From the NCBI RefSeq assembly GCF_006385135.1, contig NZ_CP041025.1, positions 1,023,501 through 1,087,500 of the forward strand: a stretch of 64,000 nt of DNA, given 5' to 3'. This DNA is from Paremcibacter congregatus. GTDB taxonomy: Bacteria; Pseudomonadota; Alphaproteobacteria; Sphingomonadales; Emcibacteraceae. How positions within the stretch are numbered: the stretch's first letter is position 1; the number at the start of each line of letters is the position of its first letter. This document shows positions 25,940 to 35,468 of this stretch, piece after piece. Position numbers and translations under genes: made by a program. The notes beneath the pieces are model-generated. The model was not told where the DNA came from. It did no database searches and was given only the letters and a program-made list of their open reading frames with translations.

Positions 25940-27004
25940 TTATACCTCTGACAGGCCATACCCGATGGCAATGGTCAAGCCGGTGCTTAAGAGGATCACA
26001 TAAAACATACTGATCAATGCCGTTTTGAAAAAAGTTTTTATCGGCCCCTGTTGATATACGCGCCAAAGCGCGAGATAGAGATAAACCGGAATATACCAGA
26101 GCATCACATCCAGATAACCGTCGCTCTGGGGGACAAACTGGTAAAGCAGCAGCATCGCCGTAAACAGCAAAAATATAAAACCATGAAAATACAAAGAAAA
26201 AACCAAATGCTCAATATAGTATTTCTTGCGTCTGATATAGAATAGCTTTAGCAGGATGGCGAACAGTGGCAGCATGACAAACATCATCTTTGGTGTCCAG
26301 TTGGCGATCACCACATTAAGCAGTTTTGGGTCGGCCCAAACTTTTTTTATCCCGCTCATCAAACTAACCGAGCGGTCGTAGAGTTGTTTTTCGGTTTCTG
26401 TGGAATTTTTGAGATTTTCTTCCCGGTTTTTTGTCATCCTCTCTGTCACTTCATCAAGAATTTCAGGACTGAGATCTTCCGCATCGACATTCTTCAAGGG
26501 GGCCGCCATAAGCGGGCCTGGTTGATCTGTCGTCTCTTGCTCGACGGGCGCGCCATTCATGGTGAGTTTTACGTTTGCACTCACCGGCGCGGCACCGGTT
26601 TTTGACGGGTCTGACTTGTCTTCAAACAGCTGAATATCGACAGATACGAGCAGGAGAAAAAAGATAACACTGATGGCCAGATACTGGCGAAAAGGCGGTA
26701 CAAAACGTGTGCGCCGACCCAGGTTGAATTCTCGTGTGACATAACCGGGTTTAAAAAAAAGCGGAATAAGTGTCGCGGAAAGGCGGGAATCAAAGGAAAA
26801 AAGATCGCCTAAAGTGTCTTCGATTAATGTCCAGAATGGTCTTTGCAGAATGGTGTCTTTTTGTCCGCAGGCCATACAAAAAACGCCTGTCAGGCTTTCG
26901 CCGCAATTGGCGCAGGTTTTTACCGCAAGGTTCGGCAGTGGTTCATTGACGTCGATGTCGACAATTTCTTTTTGCCTTTTTTTCTTTAGCAGCTTAGCGA
27001 ACAT
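25940..27004 (-). CDS. DUF3667 family membrane protein
   Basis: 354 residues: an N-terminal zinc-ribbon-like segment with two Cx2C pairs (CANCGESL and FCMACGQ), an intracellular helix with RPFWTLIEDTLGDLF, then about five transmembrane helices in the second half, interrupted by a soluble loop. DUF3667 proteins are of unknown function. The ATG at 27004 has GGAGG eight bases upstream; a more distal ATG at 27100 gives an unsupported extension. It is divergent from the dciA-like gene. Confidence 0.8.
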   Translation of the reverse strand: MFAKLLKKKRQKEIVDIDVNEPLPNLAVKTCANCGESLTGVFCMACGQKDTILQRPFWTLIEDTLGDLFSFDSRLSATLIPLFFKPGYVTREFNLGRRTRFVPPFRQYLAISVIFFLLLVSVDIQLFEDKSDPSKTGAAPVSANVKLTMNGAPVEQETTDQPGPLMAAPLKNVDAEDLSPEILDEVTERMTKNREENLKNSTETEKQLYDRSVSLMSGIKKVWADPKLLNVVIANWTPKMMFVMLPLFAILLKLFYIRRKKYYIEHLVFSLYFHGFIFLLFTAMLLLYQFVPQSDGYLDVMLWYIPVYLYLALWRVYQQGPIKTFFKTALISMFYVILLSTGLTIAIGYGLSEV

Positions 27005-27117
27005 GTCGCATCCCTCCAATTGCCCCACTTGTTTTGGGAGAGAATACGCTATTTCTTCGGAAATCACAATTTTGTCATTATGCTGTATATCCTGGATCAT
27101 TTAGGTATAGTGACGAC

Positions 27118-27660
27118 ATGAAAACAAAAGCTATTCGAAAACCAAAAACGCTGGCAGAGGCGGTTCAGGGGGTGAGCAACCGGGCCTTCCGACGGTTTGG
27201 CTTTAGCCAGCGGGAAATCATCTCGCGATGGCCTGAGATTGTCGGGGCGGCACTGGCGGATTGCAGTCTGCCTGAACGGCTGACCTTTCCTCAGGATGAT
27301 AAACGGGGCGGGACGCTTTATATCCGGATACAGGGCAATATGGCGCCGGAGTTACAGCATTTCGAACCGATGGTGATCGAACGCATTAATGCGTATTATG
27401 GGTATCCGGCAGTGGAACGGCTGTCATACCGCCATGGCCCGGTGCCGACCAGAACCCACAAGACCCGGAGACCGGATCCTGTATTGAGTGATTCTCAGCA
27501 AAAAGATCTTGCGGAACAGCTGAAGGGTGTGACAAACCCTGAATTATATCAGGCGTTGTATCGTCTGGGTGCAGAAGTAGTGGCGGAGAAAAAACCAGAT
27601 AAACCAAAGGATAGACTGCGCTTTACCCGGCGTGGTATGGGACGACGCAAGCCCATGTAA
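27118..27660 (+). CDS. DUF721 / DciA-like protein
   Basis: 180 residues of the DUF721 family, to which the bacterial replicative helicase loader DciA belongs. N-terminal domain: LAEAVQGVSNRAFRRFGFSQ, ISRWPEIVGAALADCSLPERLTFP, then LYIRIQGNMAPELQHFEPMVIERINAYYG; a basic disordered tail follows. It is upstream of DsbA and SMC genes as in many alphaproteobacteria. The start ATG at 27118 is chosen because the homologous region begins here; no strong ribosome site is visible. Confidence 0.85.
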   Translation: MKTKAIRKPKTLAEAVQGVSNRAFRRFGFSQREIISRWPEIVGAALADCSLPERLTFPQDDKRGGTLYIRIQGNMAPELQHFEPMVIERINAYYGYPAVERLSYRHGPVPTRTHKTRRPDPVLSDSQQKDLAEQLKGVTNPELYQALYRLGAEVVAEKKPDKPKDRLRFTRRGMGRRKPM

Positions 27661-27670
27661 AACTTCTTGC

Positions 27671-27700
27671 TTGATTTTTCAGACGATAAATTTTTATACT
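27671..27700 (+). promoter_or_regulatory. Candidate promoter of the dsbA pair
   Basis: TTGATT, 18 bases, then TATACT in an A/T-rich gap, 24 nt before the first DsbA start. Confidence 0.55.
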
Positions 27701-27723
27701 TTAATACAACATATTGTGGATGG

Positions 27724-28407
27724 ATGATGATTAAACAACTATATAAACGAAATACGACAAAACTTTCCTTGATATTCGCGGCGGTTCTGTCCGTCTTTTT
27801 AGGTCTTTTCAGCGTGAGCATGGCATCGGCCCAGGAAAGCGGCTTTCTGAACAAGGATATGGTGATCGGCGATCCTAATGCGCCGATTGAAATTATCGAA
27901 TATGCTTCCACGACCTGTCCTCATTGCGCGACGTTCAACAACGATATTCTGCCGGAGCTGAAGAAAAAATACGTTGAAACCGGCAAAGTGAAGATTATTT
28001 TCCGCAATTATGTTTTTCAGCAACCTTTTGATATTTTTTCTTCTTCCTTGAACCGTTGTGTCGATGAGAAGAAATTTTTCCCGCTGCTCGGCCTGTATTT
28101 CAAGCGCCAGCATGACTGGATGAAATACAAAGAATTTAATGAGCTGAAATCTTACGGCAAATATGCAGCCCTTGGGTTTGCCAAAGGGGAAGCGATCAAG
28201 ATCGCTAAAATCGCCGGGATGAAAGAATCAGAAGCCTATCAATGTCTGGCGCGTACAGATGTGCTGGAATTTCTGATGAACGGCAATAAAGAAGCTCAGG
28301 AAAAATACGATATCAACAGCACGCCGTCGATCATCGTCAATGGCAAAAAACTTGACGCCTACGATTTTGAAACCATCGAAAAAGCTATCCTGGCGGAAAG
28401 CAACTAA
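27724..28407 (+). CDS. DsbA family thiol oxidoreductase, copy 1
   Basis: 227 residues with a signal peptide ending at ASAQ, a thioredoxin fold with active site CPHC, cis-Pro in INSTPSIIV, and an inserted helical domain. Two further cysteines (LNRCVDEKK and YQCLAR) match the second disulfide seen in alphaproteobacterial DsbA proteins. It should oxidise or isomerise exported proteins. ATG at 27724 or 27727 could be used. It lies three bases before its paralogue. Confidence 0.9.
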   Translation: MMIKQLYKRNTTKLSLIFAAVLSVFLGLFSVSMASAQESGFLNKDMVIGDPNAPIEIIEYASTTCPHCATFNNDILPELKKKYVETGKVKIIFRNYVFQQPFDIFSSSLNRCVDEKKFFPLLGLYFKRQHDWMKYKEFNELKSYGKYAALGFAKGEAIKIAKIAGMKESEAYQCLARTDVLEFLMNGNKEAQEKYDINSTPSIIVNGKKLDAYDFETIEKAILAESN

Positions 28408-28409
28408 GT

Positions 28410-29171
28410 ATGGCCAAAATGATCAGTAAAAAAATAGCCCTTTTGATCGCCGCTTTGGTGATCGGGGGCGGGGCGTTAATGGTTTCGATGATGGCGCAAC
28501 CGGAGGATCAGGTCATGGCCAATGCCGAACCTGAAACCAAAGCCGCTGCATCCATCGCCCCTGCGGCAGATACGACGGATGTAGGTTTTTTGAATTATGA
28601 TATGGTGCTGGGTGATCCCGATGCGCCGATCGAAATCATAGAATATGCCGCGATTTCATGTCCTCATTGCGCCCATTTTCACGCAGATGTATTGCCGGAC
28701 CTGAAGAAGAAATATATCGATACCGGTAAGGCGAAACTGATTTATCGCAATTTTATCTTTGATAACCCATTTGATGTTTATGCCTCGATCATGACCCGTT
28801 GTGTGGCCAAGGATAAATTTTTCCCGACCGTCAAGACTTACTTTGAATATCAGAAAGTCTGGATGAAGGGGAAGGAAATGATGAATATTTACGAGACCGA
28901 AGGACGGGATGCGGCGATTGCATTTTCGCGTCAGGAAGTGGCCAAAGTCGGCAAGATGGCCGGTATAACAGAAGATCAGGCAAACGCCTGCTTTGCCAAT
29001 GAAGAGGTTGTCACCTATCTGCTGAATGTCCGGCAGACAGCGGTGCAGCAATATAATGTGAACAGCACGCCGACATTAATCGTTGGCGGCAAGGCCGTCG
29101 AGGGGCATGATTTTGAAAGCCTGGCAGTTGCGATCGACAAGGCGGGGGAAGATGCGAAAGCGGGACAGTAA
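28410..29171 (+). CDS. DsbA family thiol oxidoreductase, copy 2
   Basis: 253 residues with the same fold and CPHC active site, cis-Pro in NSTPTLIV and the extra Cys pair (MTRCVAKDK and NACFAN). The N terminus is an uncleaved-looking hydrophobic helix (IALLIAALVIGGGALMVSM) followed by an Ala-rich linker, so it may stay anchored in the inner membrane, unlike copy 1. The two copies share the segment GFLN-DMV-GDP-APIEIIEYA and are a tandem duplication. It starts three bases after copy 1 and 26 nt before smc. Confidence 0.9.
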   Translation: MAKMISKKIALLIAALVIGGGALMVSMMAQPEDQVMANAEPETKAAASIAPAADTTDVGFLNYDMVLGDPDAPIEIIEYAAISCPHCAHFHADVLPDLKKKYIDTGKAKLIYRNFIFDNPFDVYASIMTRCVAKDKFFPTVKTYFEYQKVWMKGKEMMNIYETEGRDAAIAFSRQEVAKVGKMAGITEDQANACFANEEVVTYLLNVRQTAVQQYNVNSTPTLIVGGKAVEGHDFESLAVAIDKAGEDAKAGQ

Positions 29172-29196
29172 TATAATTTAAAAAAAAGAGGGAAGA

Positions 29197-32100
29197 TTGG
29201 ACTTTACACGACTTCGATTATCCGGTTTCAAATCCTTTGTGGATCCGACCGAACTGATTATCGAAAACGGCCTGACCGGGGTGGTTGGGCCGAACGGGTG
29301 CGGCAAGTCCAATCTTCTCGAAGCCCTGCGTTGGGTGATGGCGGAGAATTCCGCCAAAAGCATGCGGGGATCTGGTATGGACGATGTGATCTTTGCCGGT
29401 ACGTCATCCCGTCCGGCGCGTAACCTGGCGGAGGTCACGCTGACCATCCACAATAATGACCGCAGCGCCCCGACCATTTTCAATGATGAACTGCAGATGG
29501 AGATTTCCCGCCGGATCGAACGGGAAAGCGGCTCGGCATATCGTCTGAACAGCAAGGACGTGCGGGCCAAGGATGTCCAGCTTCTGTTTGCCGACGCCTC
29601 AACCGGCGCCCATTCGCCGTCACTGGTCAGTCAGGGCCGCATCGGCAGCCTGATCAACGCCAAACCCAAGGAACGCCGCAAGGTGCTGGAAGAAGCCGCT
29701 GGCATCAGCGGCTTGCATTCCCGGCGCAAGGAAGCCGAGAGTAAACTACGGTCGGCAGAGCATAATCTGGAGCGACTGGCTGATATTGAACTGCAGCTTA
29801 CCGACCAGATCAAGGGCTTGCAAAAGCAGGCCCGACAGGCGACCCGCTACAAGAAGATCAGCGCGGAGATTCGTACCCTGCAGGCCCTGATCAATTATAT
29901 GGAATGGCGGGCGATTCAGGACCAGAAGCAACAGGCGGATAAAGGGCTGCGTGATGTGGTGGTTCAGGTGGCGGCGATCACCACGGATCTTGGCCGGCAT
30001 AACCGGGAACAGGCCATAGAAACCGCCAAACTGCCGGACTTGCGACAGGCGGAAGCAGAGCTCGCGGCGAAACTGCACCGGATTACTGTGGCGCGGGACG
30101 GGCTTGACGGGGAAGAACACAGGCTGCAGGAAACCCAGGGAAAGTTGCAGGACTTGCTCAGTCAGATTGATCAGGATGAACAGCGCGAACGCGCCGTAAT
30201 TAAAGATACGGCGTCGATTCTGGAACGCCTTCAGGCGGAGAAGAAGGACCTGCTGGCGCAAGTGGAAAACCAGACGGGCAATGTGGACGAGTTGGCGGAA
30301 CATCTGAATGCCAAGCAATCGGCAACATTGGAGGCCGAATGGAAACTGGAAGAATTGACCCAGAAACAGGCCCAGCAGACCGCCGACAAAAATAACCTGA
30401 CCCGCAATTTGCAAGAAGCTGACGAAAGATTGCGCTTCCTGGCGGAGCAGCGCACCACCATTGAAGAACGGCTGGTGCGGCTGGAAAGCAATAATTTGTT
30501 CACCCAGGCGCTGTCGAATGCAGAAAATAATCTGGCGACATCCGAAAATGCCATTACCCATCTGTCGGCGAAGGCGCGGGAAGCCGAAGATAAACGGCAG
30601 CTTTTTCAGCAGAAAGAACAGGACGCCAGAGAGATTTTACAGTCTCTTCAGGGCCGTTTGGCGCGTATTCAGGCGGAGAAGGAGGGGTTGGAAGAACTGC
30701 TGCTTGATGATGGTGAGGCGACGGGGACGCCGGTCATGGAAAAACTGGCGGTGACGCCGGGATATGAAACCGCATTGGGCGCAGCGCTTGATGAAGATCT
30801 GGAAGCATCGGATGATGTGACGGCAAAGGTTCACTGGCGACAGCTTGCCGCCTATGAACGCGGCCAGGACCTGCCGGCAGGGGTTGCGTCGCTGTCGGCC
30901 CATGTGACGGGACCGGCTGTTCTTAACCGGCGTCTGGCGCAGATCGGGGTGGTTGAGCATGAGCAGGAGGCACTGTCTCTGCTGCCGCAGTTAAAGCCTG
31001 GACAGAGACTGGTGTGTTTGCAGGGCGGCTTATGGCGGTGGGATGGGCTGTGTGTCTCGCCGGACGCGCCGAGCACGGCGGCGGTGCGGCTGAAACAAAA
31101 GAACCGACTGGCAACCTTGCTGGAAGAATACGCCGCCCGCAAGGAAGAGGTCGGCGCCGCCCGGGAGGTACGTCATCAGATTCAGGAAGAGGCCGAGACG
31201 GTCAAGCAGGAAAACAGGGATGCCCGCAAGGCCTGGCAACAGGCGGAAGAAAAAGCTGCCGCTGCCCGGCGTAGCCTGACCGAGGCGGAAAAACAGGCGA
31301 CCCGGCACCAGTCCGAGGAAAGCGCCCTGAAAGATCGATTGGGGCATTTGGTTGAAGAAATGGATCAGATGCAGGCACGGGTACGTGAACTGGGGGATAA
31401 CCTGAAAGCCCTGCCGGTATTGGAAGATCTGGGTCTTGAAATTCTCAAAACCCGCGAAGCGGTGGAAGAACGGCGCAAGGCTTTGTCGGAAGCCCGGTTT
31501 AATCATGACAGTTTTATTTCCCAGTCTGATGCCCGCCGGGATCGTTTGGTGCAAATCGAGACCGAACTCACCGCCTGGAAACTGAGAATAGATAATGTCG
31601 ATGGCCATTTAAAAGATCTTCAGGATCGGCGAAACCGCACGGCGGCGGAACTTAAATCTCTGGAAAATCGACCGGGGGAAATTGTCGAGGAACGGCGCAA
31701 GCTTAATCACCTGATCAATGAAGCGGAAGGCGGTCGGCAAGCGGCGGCGACGGCGTTGCTTAATTGTGAGGATCAGGTAGCGGGCAAAGAAAAAGAAGGC
31801 CGGGAAATACAAAAGAAGCTTGCCGAGGTCCGCGAGCAGAAAGTCCGTCTTGAAACGAACCTTGAACAGTTCGAGGAACAGGAAACCCATCTGAAACGCC
31901 GTATTCTGGATGAATTCGACTGCCAACCCAATCTTCTGCGCGGGCTGGCGGAACTGGAAGAGGCTCAGGATCTGCCGGACCCGGAACAGACCTTGCACCG
32001 TCTGGAACGATTGCGCGGCGAACGGGAACGGCTGGGGGCGGTGAACCTGCGGGCGGAAAGTGAATTGACCACCATCAGTGAACAGCTGGAACTGTCGGTC

Positions 32101-32688
32101 AAGGAACGCCAGGAGCTGGAACAGGCGATTGCGGCGCTGCGGCGGTCAATTTCTGACCTGAACCGGGAAGGGCGCGCCCGAATCCTCAAAGCCTTTGACG
32201 AGGTCAATGAGCATTTTAAGCATCTATTTACCACCCTGTTTGGGGGGGGCGAAGCCCATCTGGAACTGACCGAATCCGACGATCCGCTGGATGCGGGGCT
32301 GGAGATCATGGCGAGCCCACCGGGCAAGAAGATGCAAAATCTTGGCCTGTTGTCCGGGGGGGAACAGGCCCTGACCGCTTTGTCGCTGATCTTTGCCGTC
32401 TTCATGACCAACCCGTCGCCGATCTGCGTACTTGATGAAGTCGATGCGCCGCTGGATGACGCCAATGTGGAGCGATTCTGTGATCTGCTGGATGAAATGG
32501 CGGAAAATACCGCTACCCGGTTCCTGATTGTTACCCATAACGCGGTGACCATGTCACGGATGAGCCGGTTGTTCGGGGTCACGATGGCGGAAAGGGGCGT
32601 GTCACAACTGGTATCTGTCGACCTGGAAAGTGCGGAGCGCATGCGGGAGAGGGCCTCAATCGCGCCGGGTGATTCTGTATTGGCCTAA
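29197..32688 (+). CDS. smc: Chromosome segregation protein SMC
   Basis: 1163 residues with the complete SMC architecture: Walker A GPNGCGKSN at about 32-40, a long coiled coil (about 170-500), hinge (about 510-640), return coil (about 640-1000), ABC signature LLSGGEQALTALSL near 1050 and Walker B CVLDEVDAPLDD near 1076. It compacts and segregates the chromosome. The start is TTG at 29197 behind GAGGGA; no nearer ATG fits the conserved N terminus. ScpA/ScpB are not in the window. Confidence 0.96.
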   Translation: MDFTRLRLSGFKSFVDPTELIIENGLTGVVGPNGCGKSNLLEALRWVMAENSAKSMRGSGMDDVIFAGTSSRPARNLAEVTLTIHNNDRSAPTIFNDELQMEISRRIERESGSAYRLNSKDVRAKDVQLLFADASTGAHSPSLVSQGRIGSLINAKPKERRKVLEEAAGISGLHSRRKEAESKLRSAEHNLERLADIELQLTDQIKGLQKQARQATRYKKISAEIRTLQALINYMEWRAIQDQKQQADKGLRDVVVQVAAITTDLGRHNREQAIETAKLPDLRQAEAELAAKLHRITVARDGLDGEEHRLQETQGKLQDLLSQIDQDEQRERAVIKDTASILERLQAEKKDLLAQVENQTGNVDELAEHLNAKQSATLEAEWKLEELTQKQAQQTADKNNLTRNLQEADERLRFLAEQRTTIEERLVRLESNNLFTQALSNAENNLATSENAITHLSAKAREAEDKRQLFQQKEQDAREILQSLQGRLARIQAEKEGLEELLLDDGEATGTPVMEKLAVTPGYETALGAALDEDLEASDDVTAKVHWRQLAAYERGQDLPAGVASLSAHVTGPAVLNRRLAQIGVVEHEQEALSLLPQLKPGQRLVCLQGGLWRWDGLCVSPDAPSTAAVRLKQKNRLATLLEEYAARKEEVGAAREVRHQIQEEAETVKQENRDARKAWQQAEEKAAAARRSLTEAEKQATRHQSEESALKDRLGHLVEEMDQMQARVRELGDNLKALPVLEDLGLEILKTREAVEERRKALSEARFNHDSFISQSDARRDRLVQIETELTAWKLRIDNVDGHLKDLQDRRNRTAAELKSLENRPGEIVEERRKLNHLINEAEGGRQAAATALLNCEDQVAGKEKEGREIQKKLAEVREQKVRLETNLEQFEEQETHLKRRILDEFDCQPNLLRGLAELEEAQDLPDPEQTLHRLERLRGERERLGAVNLRAESELTTISEQLELSVKERQELEQAIAALRRSISDLNREGRARILKAFDEVNEHFKHLFTTLFGGGEAHLELTESDDPLDAGLEIMASPPGKKMQNLGLLSGGEQALTALSLIFAVFMTNPSPICVLDEVDAPLDDANVERFCDLLDEMAENTATRFLIVTHNAVTMSRMSRLFGVTMAERGVSQLVSVDLESAERMRERASIAPGDSVLA

Positions 32689-32797
32689 ACAAACAGGTCT
32701 TCTGCGAAAAGTGTTTATTTCACAAGAATTCTTTTACAGTTTAAATACAACCTGTTGCGCACTGCAAAAAGGATCGTACGGTTAGTGTTTTTGGTTC

Positions 32798-32826
32798 TTG
32801 ACAGGCAAATGAGCAGAAACTATGTT
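32798..32826 (+). promoter_or_regulatory. atp operon promoter
   Basis: TTGACA, exactly 17 bases, then TATGTT, 39 nt upstream of atpI and the best consensus promoter in this part of the window. Confidence 0.75.
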
Positions 32827-32865
32827 GCTGTCAATTTTATGGGTACGAGATGAAGGATCGCCTTA

Positions 32866-33222
32866 ATGGAAGATCGTGACAGCTCTTCAGAAAAAGAGCC
32901 ATCATCAGAAAGTCTTCGTGCCCGGGTTCGGGACGCACGGAAGGCCGCTCAACCGAAGGCGAGCGACGGTGTGAACGAATCACACGCTTACGGGATTGCG
33001 ATGCGTCTTGTGGCGGAATTGGTGTCGGGGCTGCTCGTAGGTTTTGCGATTGGCTGGTTTCTGGACAAATGGTTCGGGACAAAGCCCTGGATGCTGATCG
33101 GATTTATATTTATCGGCCTTGGGGCCGGGATTTTTAATGTGATGCGGGCCGCGCGGCAGATAGAAGCCAGGGAAGCCCGTCAACGAAGTGAAGCCGATCA
33201 GGCAAATAGTAAAGAAGGATAA
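32866..33222 (+). CDS. atpI: ATP synthase protein I (AtpI/AtpZ-like)
   Basis: 118 residues: a charged N terminus (about 1-40) followed by two transmembrane helices with GFAIGWFLDKWFGTKPW between them, typical of the AtpI family, which assists c-ring assembly. It heads the F0 operon, with atpB starting four bases after its stop. Confidence 0.9.
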   Translation: MEDRDSSSEKEPSSESLRARVRDARKAAQPKASDGVNESHAYGIAMRLVAELVSGLLVGFAIGWFLDKWFGTKPWMLIGFIFIGLGAGIFNVMRAARQIEAREARQRSEADQANSKEG

Positions 33223-33226
33223 TATA

Positions 33227-33952
33227 GTGGCTAGTCCGCTCGCACAATTTGAGATCAAGACACTTATCCCGCTTCAGCTGGGTGAATATGATATTTCTTT
33301 CACTAACTCCTCTCTCTTTATGGGGCTTACGGTTATTGCCATTATGATCTTTATGATCGGTGGTATGCGGAAAAGCGCCATGGTGCCGGGCCGCTGGCAG
33401 CTTAGCGTGGAAATGTGTTACGAATTTGTCGCCAATATGCTGCAGGATGCGGCCGGGCGTGAGGCGCGGAAATATTTCCCCTTCATCTTTACCCTGTTTA
33501 TGTTCATCCTGTTTGCCAACCTGATGGGAATGATCCCTTATCTTGGTTTTACCGTCACCAGTCATATCGCGGTGACCTTCGCTATGGCGGGGTTTGTTTT
33601 TGTCGGTGTGACCCTGATCGGTCTGGCCAAACACGGGTTTAAATTTTTCAAGCTGTTCGTGCCGGAAGGGGCGCCTCTTGCTCTGATGCCATTGCTGGTG
33701 GTCATTGAGCTGGTGTCTTATCTGTCCCGCCCGATCAGTCTGTCAGTTCGTCTGTTCGCCAATATGGTGGCAGGACATACGATGCTGAAAGTTTTCGGCG
33801 GCTTTGTCGTCGCCCTGGGCGTTCTTGGGGTTGTCCCGTTCGTCTTTATCGTCGCTCTGACAGGTCTGGAACTTCTGGTCGCCTGTCTGCAAGCATATGT
33901 GTTCGCCATTCTGACATGTATGTATTTGAATGATGCCCTGCATTTGCACTAG
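33227..33952 (+). CDS. atpB: ATP synthase F0 subunit a
   Basis: 241 residues, with five to six transmembrane helices. The essential proton-channel Arg lies in the SYLSRPISLSVRLFANMVAGH helix (split here by the conserved pattern RLFANM). It forms the half-channels beside the c-ring. The start is GTG at 33227, with AAGGA seven bases upstream; an in-frame start at 33188 would overlap atpI. Confidence 0.96.
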   Translation: MASPLAQFEIKTLIPLQLGEYDISFTNSSLFMGLTVIAIMIFMIGGMRKSAMVPGRWQLSVEMCYEFVANMLQDAAGREARKYFPFIFTLFMFILFANLMGMIPYLGFTVTSHIAVTFAMAGFVFVGVTLIGLAKHGFKFFKLFVPEGAPLALMPLLVVIELVSYLSRPISLSVRLFANMVAGHTMLKVFGGFVVALGVLGVVPFVFIVALTGLELLVACLQAYVFAILTCMYLNDALHLH

Positions 33953-34029
33953 GTCTTGCTGACCAAAGGCGATGTGGAAATAAACCTGAATTTAGATAGT
34001 TAATTTTTATAAAATAAAAGGAAGTTAAA

Positions 34030-34254
34030 ATGGAAGTAGAAGCTGCAAAAATGATCGGGGCCGGTTTGGCTTGTTCCGCTTTGATTGGTGCTGGTATCGG
34101 TATTGGTAACATCTTCGGTAGTTACGTTTCCGCCGCCATCCGCAACCCTGCTGCTGCCGGACCTGTTTTCGGTCGTGCGATGCTTGGTTTTGCCCTGGCT
34201 GAAGCGACTGGTCTGTTTGGTCTGGTTATCGCCTTCATCATCCTGTTCGGCTAA
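34030..34254 (+). CDS. atpE: ATP synthase F0 subunit c
   Basis: 74 residues forming two helices joined by the polar loop RNPAAAGPV. The proton-carrying carboxylate is the Glu in ALAEATGLFG; the surroundings lack the extra sodium ligands, so a proton-driven ring is expected. The glycine-rich first helix is AGIGIGNIFGSY. GGAAG lies just before the ATG. Confidence 0.97.
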   Translation: MEVEAAKMIGAGLACSALIGAGIGIGNIFGSYVSAAIRNPAAAGPVFGRAMLGFALAEATGLFGLVIAFIILFG

Positions 34255-34331
34255 GTTTTAAGAATTTCATTCTTAATATTTTGTTTGTACAGGCCTGATC
34301 CTCTGTAAAACAGGATCAAGGAGAGAAGACA

Positions 34332-34832
34332 ATGCCACAATTAGACCCCGCAGTTTTTCTGCCGCAGATTTTCTGGCTGGCTGTGATTTTTGGACTGATT
34401 TATCTGTTCATGTCACTGAAGGCCGCCCCGAAGATCGCCGAGGTACTGGAAAGACGACAGGACCGGATCGTATCCGACCTGGAAGAAGCGGAAAAATTGC
34501 AAGCCCAGGCGGACGCCGCCAGGGAAGCCCATGAAAAGGCGCTGGAAGATGCCCGTGCGAAAGCCGCATCAACTGTTGCCGCCAAGCGGGAAGCCATCAA
34601 GGCTGACGTGGAAGCGGAATACAACAAGTTGAGCGAAAAGCTGGGCGGCGAGGCTGCGGCAGCGGAAGAGAAGATCTCTGCTGCCAAGGACCAGGCGCTT
34701 GAGCAGGTTCGGGCAATGGCGGCGGACGTTTGTAAAGACGTCGTTGCCTCTGTGTCCGGTCTTGACCTTGATGACAAGACTGTCGCCAAGGCCGTAGATG
34801 CCAAATTCGCCGACATGAAGGAGACTGCGTAA
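34332..34832 (+). CDS. atpG: ATP synthase F0 subunit b'
   Basis: 166 residues: one N-terminal membrane helix (about 10-30) followed by a long Ala/Glu/Lys-rich coiled coil. With b it forms the heterodimeric stator of alphaproteobacterial and photosynthetic F0. The begin MPQLDPAVFLPQIFWLAVIF is typical of b'. Its stop overlaps the atpF ATG by one base. Confidence 0.93.
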   Translation: MPQLDPAVFLPQIFWLAVIFGLIYLFMSLKAAPKIAEVLERRQDRIVSDLEEAEKLQAQADAAREAHEKALEDARAKAASTVAAKREAIKADVEAEYNKLSEKLGGEAAAAEEKISAAKDQALEQVRAMAADVCKDVVASVSGLDLDDKTVAKAVDAKFADMKETA

Positions 34833-35395
34833 TGGCTGATCAAAGTCACGCTGCGGAAACTGTCGCGGAAACAGGACATGCCGAAGTAGCTCATCACGGA
34901 TATGATCACTTCTATCAGGATCCTTCCTTTTGGGTTGGGACCGCGATTATTGTCTTTTTCCTGCTGATCATCTGGAAGAAAATTCCAGGGATGGTTGGCA
35001 AGATGCTGGACGAGAAATCTGAAGAGATTGCGGCACAGCTTGATAACGCCCAGACCTTGCGGGAAGAAGCCTCTTCTCTACTGGCGAAATATCAGCGGGA
35101 ACAGCGCGACGCGGAAAAAACCGCGGCCAAGCTTCTTGCACAAGCGGAAGCCGAAGTTGAATTGTTGGCCGGTGAAGCCAAAGTTCATATCGACGAGATG
35201 ATCTCGCGCCGGACCAAACTTGCCGAGCAGAAGATCGCCCAGGCTGAAGCCAACGCTCTGAAGGAAATTCAGCAGGTTGCGGTCAGTGTTGCCGGTGCGG
35301 CGGCCCGTGAATTGATTGCGGATAATATGAAAAAAGCCGATCGCGACGCTTTGATCAAATCCGATATCGAGAAACTGGACAGCCAGCTGCATTAA
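34832..35395 (+). CDS. atpF: ATP synthase F0 subunit b
   Basis: 187 residues: a soluble N-terminal extension of about 28 residues, the segment HFYQDPSFWVGTAIIVFF as the membrane helix (about 30-50), then a coiled-coil stalk. It dimerises with b' and joins F0 to F1. It is the last gene of the operon and is followed by a strong terminator. F1 genes are not in the window, as usual for this group. Confidence 0.95.
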   Translation: MADQSHAAETVAETGHAEVAHHGYDHFYQDPSFWVGTAIIVFFLLIIWKKIPGMVGKMLDEKSEEIAAQLDNAQTLREEASSLLAKYQREQRDAEKTAAKLLAQAEAEVELLAGEAKVHIDEMISRRTKLAEQKIAQAEANALKEIQQVAVSVAGAAARELIADNMKKADRDALIKSDIEKLDSQLH

Positions 35396-35420
35396 GCCTG
35401 CTTTACGCTATAGATTTTGA

Positions 35421-35454
35421 AACCGGGTCTGATATTTCAGGCCCGGTTTTTTTT
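35421..35454 (+). terminator. Rho-independent terminator of the atp operon
   Basis: AACCGGGTCTGA pairs with TCAGGCCCGGTT (one G-U) around TATT, followed by a run of eight T, 26 nt after the atpF stop. Confidence 0.9.
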
Positions 35455-35468
35455 GGGGAAAAAGGTTT

